A stretch of DNA of 64,000 nt from an uncultured Lachnospiraceae bacterium (GCA_900539715.1 UQDA01000001.1:124001-188000); one strand, 5' to 3'. Positions 42,004-51,201 are shown, numbered from the stretch's first letter. A program made the numbers and translations. The notes: generated by a model not told the origin, from the letters alone.

Positions 42004-44726
42004 ATTTCTCCTGCGCCTTCCTCTGCCGTCATGTCCTCTACTGTCCCGTGTGTCTCTCCAGACGCCTCTTCCTGTCCAGGCTCAGTCTCTTCTCCATCTC
42101 CGTCCTCGGGTGGAACGACCGTCTGGATTTCTTCTGTTTCCGCAGGTTTTTCTATGGCCTCTTCTGTTTCCGGAAGCGTCCCGGCCTCTTCCGTACTTTC
42201 CTCTGTACTCTCCCCTTCTGTCTCTGCTTCGGTCGGGCTATCTGTATCTACAGTTTCCTCTTCCGTTTCGGGTACATCCCCATTCTCCGGTTTTGGCATC
42301 GGCGGCGGAGGCGCTATATCTGCCTGCGGTCTTACAATCAGCTCCAGGCCTATTTCCGGCACTTCCATCACACGCGGGCTTGTATCCATTTTCCCGGCTT
42401 CCGGATACACGATGTGCGCTCCGGTAATCTGACCATCGCTGAGTCCACAGCCCAGCTCATAATAAATCGGCTTCCCATCCTCTGATGTGGGCAGCTTACA
42501 TTTTAAACTGCCGCGCTTATTTGCCGGCTGGTCACCGCAATCATAAGCAACTCCCCAATACGGGTCGCCGCCAGCCCAGTCCACCCAGATCGGATGGGAT
42601 TTGCAATGGCTGTTATGCTCATGCGTCCAGTTATAGCAGGCGTTCTGATGGGTATGGTAAACTGCCTTTGTATAGCAGCCGCCCTCCACATCCTGATGTG
42701 CAACCTCCCCCACATGCGTCCCCTCTGCGTCTGTGTGGTAATGGTAATCATAGGAAATTTCCCCCGGTACCTCCTGCACGCCGATCACAAGCTTCTGGGG
42801 AATCTGCAGGATAGCTTCCCTAAATTGTGAAAATGTGGCATCCTGACTTACTTCCATCCCTTTTGTGAGCAATGCGGATGCCAATCCCTGCTTTCCATTA
42901 CTCACAAATGTAAAAACCGATTTTAACTGGTCGTTTAATTCCGTTTTAAGCTGCGTAAGAAATTCCTGCATACTGGTCTGATACGCGCCAACAGCATTAC
43001 CGACCCCTTCCAGCCCTGCATTCATGCTGGCGTTATGCTGCGTAATGCTTTCTTTGATACCGGAATGCCCTTCCTGTACCTTCGCATCATGGGCAGAAAT
43101 ACTATCTAAAATAATCTGCTGGTTCCCCTTCAAATCTATTCCCAGCTCCCCGATAGCGTCCTGACCGGCACCCTGCGCCTCCTGCAATTTCTCAAAATAA
43201 ACTTCCAAAGCACTATTCAAGGAAGAAAAAGACGCATTGAGCTGATCCAGGTTTTGCTGCATTGATGTCCCGAGGCTTGCCCGCATCCCGTCAAGCACCT
43301 TTAACGTTTCTGCATGATCGGCTTCTGTATCCGCTGAAAGCTGTGTGATCAGTACCTCCAGCTGCAGATATGCAGCTTCCAGTTCGCCGTCTATCTTTTT
43401 TGTGGCTTCCTCGATAGCATGCATCAGCTCCTGACAGTTTTCCTCCTGTTTCTGGTCCATCATTTTCAGCGCAGCGCCGATCTGTTCTTTTGTATCAGAA
43501 ATCTGCACATGGATTTCCGACAGCCGTTCCTGAAGCCCGGCTGCAGACAGATTGATGTTTTCAGACAATTCTTCTAATGATGCCTTTGTCAAAAGCTCCA
43601 TCGAAGAGAAACGGCTTTCTATATATTCCATATTTTCTTTTGCCGTTCCCTGCAGATTCTTCTCCAGCTCTTCCAGTATCCCTTCCAGCTCACTCTTCTT
43701 GTCAGCCATCTCTCCCTTTAAATCTGTACCGAGCTCTGCAAGCGCTTTCTGTCCGCTCTCCCCGATTTCCGTTAACTGCTCCTGTGTCTTTTTGACCGCA
43801 TCGTCCAATTCCTGAAACTGCTTTAACAGCTCCTCCTGACGCAGCTTCCCTTTCTGAGCCATCTCTTTTAATGTATCCGAAAGGGTTTCCTGTGCATCTG
43901 CCAGCTGCTCCCTGACGCCCGAAATCTGCTTTTGCAGTTCTTTTGAGCTTTCCCGTATCGTTTCTTCATGTTCTGCATGATATTGCTCCAGCTTTTCCTG
44001 TGTCTGTCCGACTGCCTGATCGACCCGTGAAAGCCCTTCCCCAATCTCTTTCATGGACTCCGAAACCTGTTCCCTGATCAGTTCCGTTTTTTCCTTCAGC
44101 TTTTCAACAGATGTCCCAAGAGACTCCCCCTGGGAAAAAATCTGCTCCAGCGTATTCTGGTTATCCTGTATCTGAAGGTCCAACTGCGTCAGATGGTCCG
44201 AAACGGACGACAGGTTTTCTTCCATCTGCGCTGTCACACTGCTTTCCAGATGTTTGACCGTCGTCTGCGTCTTTTGCTCCGATGTGTACACTTCCTGATA
44301 GGCATTCACATATAAATCCGTAAGAGCTTCCGCCAACTGATGGATTTCCTCTCCGGAAAGCCCTAAATTTAATTCCAGAATCGCCTGTTCCAGCGCTTTC
44401 ACCGCAGATTCACGGTCAAAGGAGCTTCCATCTCCGAACAATCCCTCCAGCATCCGGATTGCAGTATCGATCACTTTTTCCTTTTCGCTCTCCCCCAGTC
44501 CCGAAAGCATCTCCAGCCCATTGTCCTCTCCCTCCAGATATGCTTCAAAAACTTCCTGCATGGTCGGGATTTTTTCCCTGCATCCATGCATAAGTCCTCC
44601 TGTCAAAAGTGCCGCTGCCACAATTCCTGCCCCTGCCAGCAAAACGATACGATTCCTTTTTCCAGTTTCCTTCTTCTGTCTATTACGGCTGGTTTCACAG
44701 CCATCCTTTTTTCTTTTTTCCATCAT
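42000..44726 (-). CDS. Giant membrane-anchored coiled-coil protein with His/Cys-rich module
   Basis: About 908 residues from ATG 44726 (AGAAAGGAAAAG upstream). One membrane segment near residues 25-45 anchors it. Residues ~140-640 form an almost continuous coiled coil. A module at about 659-712 is packed with His and Cys (YHYHTDAEGTH, HTHQNACYNWTHEHNSHC), a probable metal site. A wider Cys-containing region follows, then a tail of Glu/Thr repeats. The outward-facing rod recalls large adhesion or mating-pair proteins. No full-length family is recognised; the function is inferred from layout and position only. Confidence 0.75.
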   Translation of the reverse strand: MMEKRKKDGCETSRNRQKKETGKRNRIVLLAGAGIVAAALLTGGLMHGCREKIPTMQEVFEAYLEGEDNGLEMLSGLGESEKEKVIDTAIRMLEGLFGDGSSFDRESAVKALEQAILELNLGLSGEEIHQLAEALTDLYVNAYQEVYTSEQKTQTTVKHLESSVTAQMEENLSSVSDHLTQLDLQIQDNQNTLEQIFSQGESLGTSVEKLKEKTELIREQVSESMKEIGEGLSRVDQAVGQTQEKLEQYHAEHEETIRESSKELQKQISGVREQLADAQETLSDTLKEMAQKGKLRQEELLKQFQELDDAVKKTQEQLTEIGESGQKALAELGTDLKGEMADKKSELEGILEELEKNLQGTAKENMEYIESRFSSMELLTKASLEELSENINLSAAGLQERLSEIHVQISDTKEQIGAALKMMDQKQEENCQELMHAIEEATKKIDGELEAAYLQLEVLITQLSADTEADHAETLKVLDGMRASLGTSMQQNLDQLNASFSSLNSALEVYFEKLQEAQGAGQDAIGELGIDLKGNQQIILDSISAHDAKVQEGHSGIKESITQHNASMNAGLEGVGNAVGAYQTSMQEFLTQLKTELNDQLKSVFTFVSNGKQGLASALLTKGMEVSQDATFSQFREAILQIPQKLVIGVQEVPGEISYDYHYHTDAEGTHVGEVAHQDVEGGCYTKAVYHTHQNACYNWTHEHNSHCKSHPIWVDWAGGDPYWGVAYDCGDQPANKRGSLKCKLPTSEDGKPIYYELGCGLSDGQITGAHIVYPEAGKMDTSPRVMEVPEIGLELIVRPQADIAPPPPMPKPENGDVPETEEETVDTDSPTEAETEGESTEESTEEAGTLPETEEAIEKPAETEEIQTVVPPEDGDGEETEPGQEEASGETHGTVEDMTAEEGAGEM

Positions 44727-44801
44727 CTTTTCCTTTCTTCTCATTAATCGTTTTCTCTTCTGAACCGGTTGGGTCCCTACACCTGCCTGTACCTTTTTTG
44801 T

Positions 44802-45083
44802 TCATCCCGTTTTTTCCTCATTTAAAAGCCCTGATAGGTCTGATATCAGGCTCAGCCTTAAACGGTCCGGCATTGTACGGAACGCTGCCCTCACAAATGC
44901 TTCTACCGTCTCCGGGGACTGGTCACCCGGTTCGATCACTGTCACTTTACGCAGTGTTACCTTCCCGTCCGCTATCCCCAACGCCACGATATCCCCATAT
45001 CCAATCCCGGTTTCCACACGCAGCTCCTTTGGGATCAATACCCTGCCTTTTGCATCCATCAGCTTATATATCCGCTTCTCCAC
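44802..45083 (-). CDS. AbrB/SpoVT-fold DNA-binding protein
   Basis: About 93 residues from GTG 45083 (GGGAGGGGAGTA upstream). The N-terminal 45 residues show the AbrB swapped-hairpin motif: RIYKLMDAKGRVLIPKELRVETGIGYGD. Such proteins act as transition-state regulators or MazE-type antitoxins. It is far from mazF (36 kb) and has its own C-terminal domain of about 45 residues, so a regulator seems likelier than its antitoxin. It overlaps the end of the upstream gene by 20 bases. Confidence 0.85.
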   Translation of the reverse strand: MEKRIYKLMDAKGRVLIPKELRVETGIGYGDIVALGIADGKVTLRKVTVIEPGDQSPETVEAFVRAAFRTMPDRLRLSLISDLSGLLNEEKTG

Positions 45084-45450
45084 TACTCCCCTCCCTGTTT
45101 TCTGTTTGCGCAAGGTTTTGGCAAAATGCTTCTGCCTCCTCTTTTGTCACGCTGATCTCCATTTTTTCCAAATCCAGCACGAGGGAAGCAATCTGTGCAC
45201 ATTCTTCCGTCAGGTCTTTCATCCTCGCCCCCGGCCTGTATCCGCCGCACGTCCGGATGTATCCCTTTACCCGGCTGTCATACATCCCTGTCAGCATATT
45301 TTTTATCAGTGCAAAATAAACGCCGACCATGCAGGAATCCTCTATCCTTACGGTCGGCATACCGTCCCATCCCGGAACAACCCGCTGTCTCCCTCCGGTA
45401 CGCGACTCGATCAATTCCCGTGCCCGGTAAAGTTTTTCCAGATTTGTCAT
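45064..45450 (-). CDS. Hypothetical protein
   Basis: 128 residues. ATG 45450 overlaps the stop of the adenine methylase gene (ATGA), with GGGAGG upstream. It is helical, contains a few Cys residues and no membrane segment. No family recognised. Tight overlaps on both sides (adenine methylase before, AbrB-fold regulator after) indicate a single translationally coupled unit. Confidence 0.65.
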   Translation of the reverse strand: MTNLEKLYRARELIESRTGGRQRVVPGWDGMPTVRIEDSCMVGVYFALIKNMLTGMYDSRVKGYIRTCGGYRPGARMKDLTEECAQIASLVLDLEKMEISVTKEEAEAFCQNLAQTENREGSSGEADI

Positions 45451-46379
45451 CCCCCACCTCCCAGAAATTCCGGAGCAAAAAGTGTCATCTGCCCGCTGCT
45501 GTTCCGTCTCTCCTCCGGGTCATAGTTGGTAATGATCAGCTCCCTGTACTCGCTCCCCTTCTCATAACGCTGTGCCATATTATTCAGCCGCCTTACTTCG
45601 GTCACACAATAGTCTGCATATAACTCCCTGATATAGCGGCAATCGTTATAGCTGACCATCCATTTCCCCTGACATTCTGCCAGCGCGTTTTTTAGCCGTA
45701 TATGATCCTGTTCCGGAAAACACACCTCGTAATAATCTTCTGTCATATAATAAGGCGGGTCACAATAGAAAAAAGCACCCTCCCGGTCATACTGCCGGAT
45801 AAGCGCCTCAAAATCCTTATTTTCAATCACGGTATCTGCAAGCCGTTCCGCCGCCTCCCTGATCAGTGAAAAAACCTTCCTCACGTCAAAAGGCTGGCAG
45901 CTGTAGGAGTTACAGCCGCTTCCATAGCTGTAGCGGATTATTTTATAAAATGCAGCCGCCCTCCGCACATTCTCCTCCCCCGCTTTTCCCTGTAAAATCT
46001 CCTGCATCTCCTCAAACTCTGCCGGAGGAAGATTGTGAAATGCCAGCTCCAGTTCTTCTGCTACCTGCTTTCTGCTACACTCCCCCATTTCCAGAAAGCT
46101 TTTAATCTCCATAAACTCATCCCGGCTGTTCAGTGGCAGAAACCCCAACACCTGCAAAAGCTCCCATGTCCTGTTTTTTACACACCGGTAAAGGTTGATC
46201 AGGTCTGCATTGTAATCATTAAACACTTCCATCACGCCTTTTTCCGGCTCTTTCCCAAACAATACCCAGCCGCCACCGCCAAAAACCTCGATATAGCGGT
46301 CATATTTTGCGGGCATCATCCCATAAATTGTTTTCCGCAGCGCCTTTTTACCGCCTACCCATGAAATAAAACTGTTCAG
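45447..46379 (-). CDS. Adenine-N6 DNA methylase with apparent CTG start
   Basis: 310 residues if read from a CTG at 46379. The family's N-terminal motif lies upstream of the first ATG (46319): the frame reads NSFISWVGGKKALRKTIYG, matching the FxxWxGGK opening of D12/Dam enzymes. The nearest in-frame stop is only eleven codons further up, and no ATG/GTG/TTG fits. AGGGGG lies five bases before the CTG. Other motifs are intact: FGGGG (33-37) and catalytic DPPYY (207-211). It is an orphan methylase without a restriction partner. Confidence 0.85.
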   Translation of the reverse strand: MNSFISWVGGKKALRKTIYGMMPAKYDRYIEVFGGGGWVLFGKEPEKGVMEVFNDYNADLINLYRCVKNRTWELLQVLGFLPLNSRDEFMEIKSFLEMGECSRKQVAEELELAFHNLPPAEFEEMQEILQGKAGEENVRRAAAFYKIIRYSYGSGCNSYSCQPFDVRKVFSLIREAAERLADTVIENKDFEALIRQYDREGAFFYCDPPYYMTEDYYEVCFPEQDHIRLKNALAECQGKWMVSYNDCRYIRELYADYCVTEVRRLNNMAQRYEKGSEYRELIITNYDPEERRNSSGQMTLFAPEFLGGGG

Positions 46380-46431
46380 CTTTCCCCCTGTCCTTTCCTC
46401 TTTTCATACGATATCCACTCCTGCCCGGATT

Positions 46432-46773
46432 TTATTTTCTCCCGAGCCACTGCTTTAATTCTGCCTCAGAAATCTCCTGAAATTCTCCCAGCGAAATATA
46501 TTCTCCTGCCATTTTTACAGGATTTTCCGGATGATACTCCCCATCCGCCCCAATTGGCAGCTTTTCCCTGCAAAGGATACTTCCCATCCGCCTGTGTTCC
46601 ACACGCTCTTTTATTTTTCCAAAACTGCAATCCTCCCTCTCCGAATCCTCCACCTCATAGCAGAAAATCCCTTCCGGCACACTATTCCGGTCCAGCCTCA
46701 TATAAGAAAACAGGCAGACCCTTCCATCTACCTCGACCAGATCATATCCTTCCATCTTCGCATCAAATCCCAT
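46432..46773 (-). CDS. LPD28-like small protein
   Basis: 113 residues, beginning MGFDAKMEGYDLVEVDGR. The N-terminal ~70 residues match LPD28, a large-polyvalent-protein-associated domain found in phage and ICE proteins. A C-terminal stretch (EYISLGEFQEISEAELKQWLG) may be a protein-binding tail. The function is unknown. AAGGAG precedes the ATG. Confidence 0.72.
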   Translation of the reverse strand: MGFDAKMEGYDLVEVDGRVCLFSYMRLDRNSVPEGIFCYEVEDSEREDCSFGKIKERVEHRRMGSILCREKLPIGADGEYHPENPVKMAGEYISLGEFQEISEAELKQWLGRK

Positions 46774-46829
46774 TATTTTCTTCTCTCCTTATCTTTTGAT
46801 TTTTCCTCTTCCAAGCTCCCCTGCTTCCT

Positions 46830-48335
46830 TCATCCCATCCGCATCCCTATCCCTCCCCTCCCGACATCTGAATGCCGCAATGATGCATCCTTTAACTTTT
46901 CTTCTGTCGTAATGAAATAGTCGCTGCCCGAATTCCAAAAACTGACATACAAATCCCTCTCTTCTGTCCGGATCGGGCGCTGCTCAAATCCCTCTCCCCA
47001 TCCGTCGCTTGCCTGACCGCTCCATTCAGCTATTACCGCATTCAGCTCTGTATCTGAAAGCTTCCCATAGCTTTCTATCTCCAATACTCCCCACAACTCC
47101 CCCTGCCACACCTCCACATCGGGGAACATCCGGAATACTTTCTGTCTAAGAATCCGGTTTCTTATATATTCCGCTAACCCACGGTCACCTTCTGTATCCA
47201 GCTGCTCTTTTATGAGCTGCTTTTTGATCGCACTGACATACCTGCACAGCTGCGTTGGCGTGATTTCCTCAGGCTCATCTGATTCATACCCTTCCTGTCC
47301 ATACATGAGCGCCGTTAAGGGGCTAAACAGCCTTATCCCCACAAATTCCTTCGGCAGCATCTGTATTGGCTTATCTTTCCGGAATATCAAGCCATGTTCC
47401 GTTTGTACGATTCCATTCTTTTCCATTTGGGAGAATCCATAGCCTTCTATGTCAATAAATGGCGCGATTTTCTCATCCAGAACAATCTGTGCCTCCTCCA
47501 GCAGATATTCTCCATAATCCTCCGCTGTCACAACTTTTCCCGGGAGGAACTCATACTGTTCCAGCCGCATGGCAATTTCCAACACTTCCTGCATATTTTC
47601 CGGACGTTCTGCTTCCAAAGCAGAAAACAATTTTTCCATCCCTTTTTTCGAGCACAGGAACTTCTCCTGTTTTAAACACCCCGCAAATGCATTCATCCCC
47701 CTGATTCCATAGGACAGCGGGAGGAGCTCCTCTATCCCCGGATACCGGCTTCCATAGAAACAAATCCTTCCTTCTTCTATATCAGATACCCCCAATACTT
47801 CCTCAGCCCTCTCCAGTTTTTCCTCATCTGCAGGAAGGGACAGGGGATACCATCTGCTATAATCCTTCTTATAAAATAGGGAGTCCAGCCGCAGCCAAAA
47901 TACGGAATCCTTTTCATATCCTACATCCGGTAACGGCTCCGAATCATACACTGTATCCAGCACTTCTCCCGTCCTGATAACCTTTCCATCTTCCAATAAT
48001 TCAAATTTATCCAGGTTACAAGACAGGTTTACCATTTCTTCCAGCGTCTCAGAATGTTCCATCTCAAGCGCTGCCTGAAATATCTTCTGTTCTTTTCCGG
48101 TCAGACACTCCATACGCCGCTCCAGAAAATCTACTTCTTTATATCCTTTTTCTGGCGGTACTGCTTTTCCAATCAGATATGGGGCAAATACGCTGCCGCC
48201 TGATTCTACTTCTACAATTTTCGCTGCATTCATTCCAAGCTGCTCTGACATTTCCCTTATCGTCTGCCTTGGCGCAGGAAATCTGAACCATATCTTCTGA
48301 CCTGTGGTTATGGATTGAAAACATACTTTCAACAT
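46830..48335 (-). CDS. ArdA-like anti-restriction protein
   Basis: 501 residues. Segments such as MVNLSCNLDKFELL, EIAMRLEQYEFLPG and EDYGEYLLEEAQIVL...FIDIEGYG recall ArdA proteins of Clostridial elements; ArdA mimics DNA and blocks type I restriction enzymes. The protein is acidic, as expected, but much longer than the ~170-residue ArdA of Tn916; repeated ArdA-type units and an extra C-terminal part seem present. It is the first gene of the transfer series, the position expected for early-entry defence. AAAGGAG precedes the ATG. Confidence 0.6.
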   Translation of the reverse strand: MLKVCFQSITTGQKIWFRFPAPRQTIREMSEQLGMNAAKIVEVESGGSVFAPYLIGKAVPPEKGYKEVDFLERRMECLTGKEQKIFQAALEMEHSETLEEMVNLSCNLDKFELLEDGKVIRTGEVLDTVYDSEPLPDVGYEKDSVFWLRLDSLFYKKDYSRWYPLSLPADEEKLERAEEVLGVSDIEEGRICFYGSRYPGIEELLPLSYGIRGMNAFAGCLKQEKFLCSKKGMEKLFSALEAERPENMQEVLEIAMRLEQYEFLPGKVVTAEDYGEYLLEEAQIVLDEKIAPFIDIEGYGFSQMEKNGIVQTEHGLIFRKDKPIQMLPKEFVGIRLFSPLTALMYGQEGYESDEPEEITPTQLCRYVSAIKKQLIKEQLDTEGDRGLAEYIRNRILRQKVFRMFPDVEVWQGELWGVLEIESYGKLSDTELNAVIAEWSGQASDGWGEGFEQRPIRTEERDLYVSFWNSGSDYFITTEEKLKDASLRHSDVGRGGIGMRMG

Positions 48336-48375
48336 GATGTGCTCCTTTCTGCTATCCTGTATTTTTTACACAAAA

Positions 48376-48414
48376 AAGCCGTAGCTCTCATAAACGAGAA
48401 ACTACGGCTTTCTT
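48376..48414 (-). terminator. Minus-strand terminator before the ArdA-like gene
   Basis: AAGCCGTAG pairs with CTACGGCTT around a 17-base loop; on the minus strand it is followed by six T. It would stop transcription coming from the rRNA methyltransferase side from entering the element. Confidence 0.85.
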
Positions 48415-48604
48415 ATGATGAAAAAATCAATAATACTTTATTCCCCCAAATAACACCAATGCGCTCAGTGCTTAACTCTTGTTGACTTCTTTTTACTTTC
48501 CCTTCTATCTCCCCCCAATAAATAATTTGCTTATAAATTCACAAGTTACTCCATTGTCATCTATTTTCTCCCTTCCTTTCTCCGATGTCATCTGTCAAAA
48601 GCTC

Positions 48605-48647
48605 AAAAAATCGAGGTCGAAAACCGTCCATTTCCGCCTCGATTTTT
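48605..48647. terminator. Terminator after the rRNA methyltransferase gene
   Basis: AAAATCGAGG pairs with CCTCGATTTT across a 20-base loop, flanked by A and T runs so that it can work on both strands. It is 47 bp past the stop of the methyltransferase gene. Confidence 0.75.
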
Positions 48648-48693
48648 GCTCATTTTTCAGTTTCAAACCACAATATCTTGTGGTTATACAACC

Positions 48694-50127
48694 CTATTTC
48701 CCCTTATCACCACAATACGTCATCATTATCACTGTCTCCACATGTCCCCCCATCGGGAAATTGTCAAACGCTCTCCCCTTCTTCACCTCATACCCTTCCC
48801 CGCAAAGATATTTCAGATCCCGCGCCAGCGTCGCAGAGTCGCAGCTCACATACACAATCCGCTCGGGCTGCATTTTCACGATAGTCTTTAAACATTCCTC
48901 ATCACAGCCCTTCCGGGGCGGGTCGACTACTATCACGTCGGCAAAAATTCCTTCCGTCTCATACAGGCGCGGCAGCACCTCCTCCGCTTTTCCGACATAA
49001 AAGGACGCATTTTCAACACCATTTCGCTCTGCATTTTTGCGCGCATCCTCAATGGCCTGCGGTACGATTTCCACACCGTATACCTGCTTTGCCCTCTGTG
49101 CCAGAAAAAGGGATATCGTCCCGATGCCGCAATACAGATCCCAGACCGTTTCCTTTCCGGTCAGTCCCGCATATTCCAGCGCCTGACTGTAGATATGCTC
49201 TGTCTGCACGGGATTTACCTGATAAAAGGACTGCGGGGAAATAGAGAAAACAAGCCCGCCTATCGTATCCTCGATGCGGTCTTTTCCTCGCACGGTGCGC
49301 GTCTTTTTTCCCATTATCACGTTGGTCGCCTCGGTATTCGTATTCACGGAAAAGCTGGTCATCCCCGAAACGCCGGCAAACAGGCGCTCTGCCAGCTCCT
49401 GCTCGCCCGGAAACCTTTCGCCGTTGATGACCAGACACACCATCATCTGTCCGGTCGAAAACCCCTTCCTGATGAGCACATGACGTAAAAGCCCCTTCCC
49501 TGTCGTTTCATCATAAGCTGCTATCCTTTTCTCCCCGCAAAAATCCAGCACGATATCCAATACGGTCTTATTCTCCTCAACGCCCAGAGCACAGTCCCGG
49601 TTCTCGATTATCGTATGGGTCCTGCCCGCATAAAATCCCGCTATCATCCTGCCGTTTTTGTCTGTTCCTATCGGCACCTGCGCCTTGTTGCGGTAGCGGA
49701 ACGGATTTTCCATCCCGACCGGGTTTTCCATGATTTCTTCCACGAATTCCGGTGCAAATCCTCCGATACGTATCAGGTTGTTTTTCACCTTACGGTCCTT
49801 GAAGGCAAGCTGCTTTTCATAGGATACCGCCTGAAGCTGGCAGCCGCCGCACTGACGCGCATAAGCGCAGACAGGCTCTACTCTGTCAGGCGAAGCCTCT
49901 AACACCTCCTCCAGACGCGCATAGGCATATCCTTTTTTTGCCTTTACGATACGCGCCCGGACAGTATCTCCCATCACCGCATCCTTCACAAAAAGCGTAT
50001 AACCCGAACGGGCGGTTCCATCCGACTTTGACTCCTGACCCGTTTCCTCCAGATGACCGATACCTTCGCCATCCGTTCCCATATCTGTTATCTTGACCGT
50101 ATAAATCTGATTTTTCTGTATGTTCAC
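48694..50127 (-). CDS. rlmD: 23S rRNA (uracil-5-)-methyltransferase, RumA/RlmCD family
   Basis: 477 residues from GTG 50127 (GGGAGG upstream). A TRAM domain (residues 1-60) is followed by an iron-sulfur motif Cys87-x5-Cys93-GG-Cys96, the SAM-binding WDLYCGIGTISL and the catalytic block VSCDSATLARDL. In Firmicutes such enzymes methylate U747 and/or U1939. The 3' end of this gene is a reported ICE insertion site in streptococci; here the reading frame ends normally (CGDKGK), without clear sign of disruption. It is the first flanking core gene on the right. Confidence 0.93.
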   Translation of the reverse strand: MNIQKNQIYTVKITDMGTDGEGIGHLEETGQESKSDGTARSGYTLFVKDAVMGDTVRARIVKAKKGYAYARLEEVLEASPDRVEPVCAYARQCGGCQLQAVSYEKQLAFKDRKVKNNLIRIGGFAPEFVEEIMENPVGMENPFRYRNKAQVPIGTDKNGRMIAGFYAGRTHTIIENRDCALGVEENKTVLDIVLDFCGEKRIAAYDETTGKGLLRHVLIRKGFSTGQMMVCLVINGERFPGEQELAERLFAGVSGMTSFSVNTNTEATNVIMGKKTRTVRGKDRIEDTIGGLVFSISPQSFYQVNPVQTEHIYSQALEYAGLTGKETVWDLYCGIGTISLFLAQRAKQVYGVEIVPQAIEDARKNAERNGVENASFYVGKAEEVLPRLYETEGIFADVIVVDPPRKGCDEECLKTIVKMQPERIVYVSCDSATLARDLKYLCGEGYEVKKGRAFDNFPMGGHVETVIMMTYCGDKGK

Positions 50128-50225
50128 AGTATCCTCCCTGCTTTGTCCGTTTCTCCTGCGCGCCTCCAAAAACAACATTCGTCCAGCCTCAGGCTGAACG
50201 AATCCTGTCTGTCCCTATCCGATTT

Positions 50226-51170
50226 TTATTCCATCCTTGTCGGTCTCAGATTCGACTCAAAAAATCTGTTATAGCCGAGCCAGCCGTTTTCCTTTGCGCC
50301 CTCTAAGATTTCCGTAAAGGTTTCCATTTTTGCATCTGCGTTATCCGCCAGATTCAGCGCCAGCGCCTCCATCAGCGCAGGCTTTTTGGGCGAACCGTAC
50401 TCATACTCTCCATGATGCGCCAAAATACAATGCTTGAGCTCCGATTCCAGCACTGCCGGGAATCCCGGTATCGCACGCGCCTTTATCCCGACCATTTCCG
50501 TTCCTATTACGATATGTCCCAAAAGCTGCCCGTCATCCGTATAATCATTCTGCGGGAACAGCGAAATCTCCCGTGTTTTGCCGATATCATGGCACATCGC
50601 AGCGGAAAGCAGCAGGTCGCGCTTTAACAGCGGATATGTCGTGCAGAAATAATCGCACAGCTTCACAACGCTCAGCGTATGCTCCAGCAGCCCGCCCACA
50701 AAGCCGTGATGCACGCTTTTTGCCGCAGATGACCTCTGGAAATTTTTGATGAATTCCTCATCCTCCACAAAAAAGCTTTCCATCAGCTTTTTCAGCCACG
50801 GATTCTTCAGACTGCCGATATACCCGAGAAGCTCCTTATACATCACAGTAACATCCTTTTTACTCACCGGCAGATAGTCCGCCGGATTGTATTCACCCTC
50901 CCGGCACAGACGGATACGTTTGATATTTACCTGATTTGCCCCCTGAAAGCTCGTCACATCCCCGTATACCTCTATATAGTCAAGGCTGTCAAAATCGTCG
51001 ATGCCCGCGCTGTTTGGATCCCATATCTTTCCGTCCACAGTACCGGTCTTGTCCTGTAAAACGACTGTTTCATACGGCTTTCCGTTCTTTGTCACAGCCG
51101 CCTGCTTGTGCTTGCACAGATAGATGTCAAAAACTCTGTCGCCTTCTTTATAATCTTTGATAAATTTCAT
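50226..51170 (-). CDS. yhaM: YhaM-type 3'-5' exoribonuclease (OB + HD domains)
   Basis: 314 residues. An N-terminal OB-fold (DRVFDIYLCKHKQAAVTKNGKPY...) and an HD domain: HHGFVGGLLEHTLSV and CHDIGK, with later HHGEYEYGSPKKP. This is the YhaM/CBF1 family, which degrades single-stranded RNA or DNA and helps turnover of mRNA fragments. GCGAGGAG precedes the ATG. It is a core gene. Confidence 0.93.
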   Translation of the reverse strand: MKFIKDYKEGDRVFDIYLCKHKQAAVTKNGKPYETVVLQDKTGTVDGKIWDPNSAGIDDFDSLDYIEVYGDVTSFQGANQVNIKRIRLCREGEYNPADYLPVSKKDVTVMYKELLGYIGSLKNPWLKKLMESFFVEDEEFIKNFQRSSAAKSVHHGFVGGLLEHTLSVVKLCDYFCTTYPLLKRDLLLSAAMCHDIGKTREISLFPQNDYTDDGQLLGHIVIGTEMVGIKARAIPGFPAVLESELKHCILAHHGEYEYGSPKKPALMEALALNLADNADAKMETFTEILEGAKENGWLGYNRFFESNLRPTRME

Positions 51171-51201
51171 TTTCTTCTCCTCGCTTATATTTCTGTCTTA
51201 T

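Larger units (their letters stand above)
3767..48604. mobile_element. Integrative and conjugative element, ends approximate
   Basis: A serine recombinase cluster at one end, a relaxase, coupling protein, VirB4, VirB3/B6/B2-like proteins, NlpC/P60 wall enzyme and anti-restriction genes together define an ICE. The left limit is set just beyond the last recombinase gene, and the right limit before the terminator of the rRNA methyltransferase gene. I found no convincing direct repeat joining these two places; serine integrases can leave very short cores. Both limits are inferred from gene content and could be wrong by hundreds of bases; the left end might even lie outside the window. Confidence 0.7.
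48336..48693. other. Intergenic region holding the probable right end of the element
   Basis: 358 bp, AT-rich, no gene seen. It holds two terminators and the palindrome AACCACAA-TATC-TTGTGGTT at 48666-48685, which could be a regulator or recombinase site next to the methyltransferase gene. Since the rRNA methyltransferase has a terminator of its own at 48605-48647, the element end most likely lies to the left of it, but no core repeat was found. Confidence 0.5.

Noticed and set aside
44802..45083. AbrB-fold protein as the MazE antitoxin of the element's MazF
   Set aside because: It is 36 kb away, in another operon, and has a different C-terminal domain; adjacency normally required is absent.
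48666..48685. 20-bp palindrome AACCACAA-TATC-TTGTGGTT as an element attachment site
   Set aside because: Palindromy alone fits a repressor site or a short hairpin; no partner copy was found near the left end.
3800..48710. TACTTCCCCTATCAT at about 3807 and TATTTCCCCTTATCA at about 48694 as element attachment cores
   Set aside because: They differ by a substitution, an indel and flanking context; the similarity is within what AT/C-rich DNA gives by chance, and the right copy lies beyond the methyltransferase terminator and reaches its stop codon.
48694..48780. Insertion of the ICE inside the 3' end of the rRNA methyltransferase gene
   Set aside because: The gene has its own terminator 47 bp downstream, and no copy of its 3' end (HVETV-coding stretch) was found near the left limit. 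Not excluded, only unsupported.
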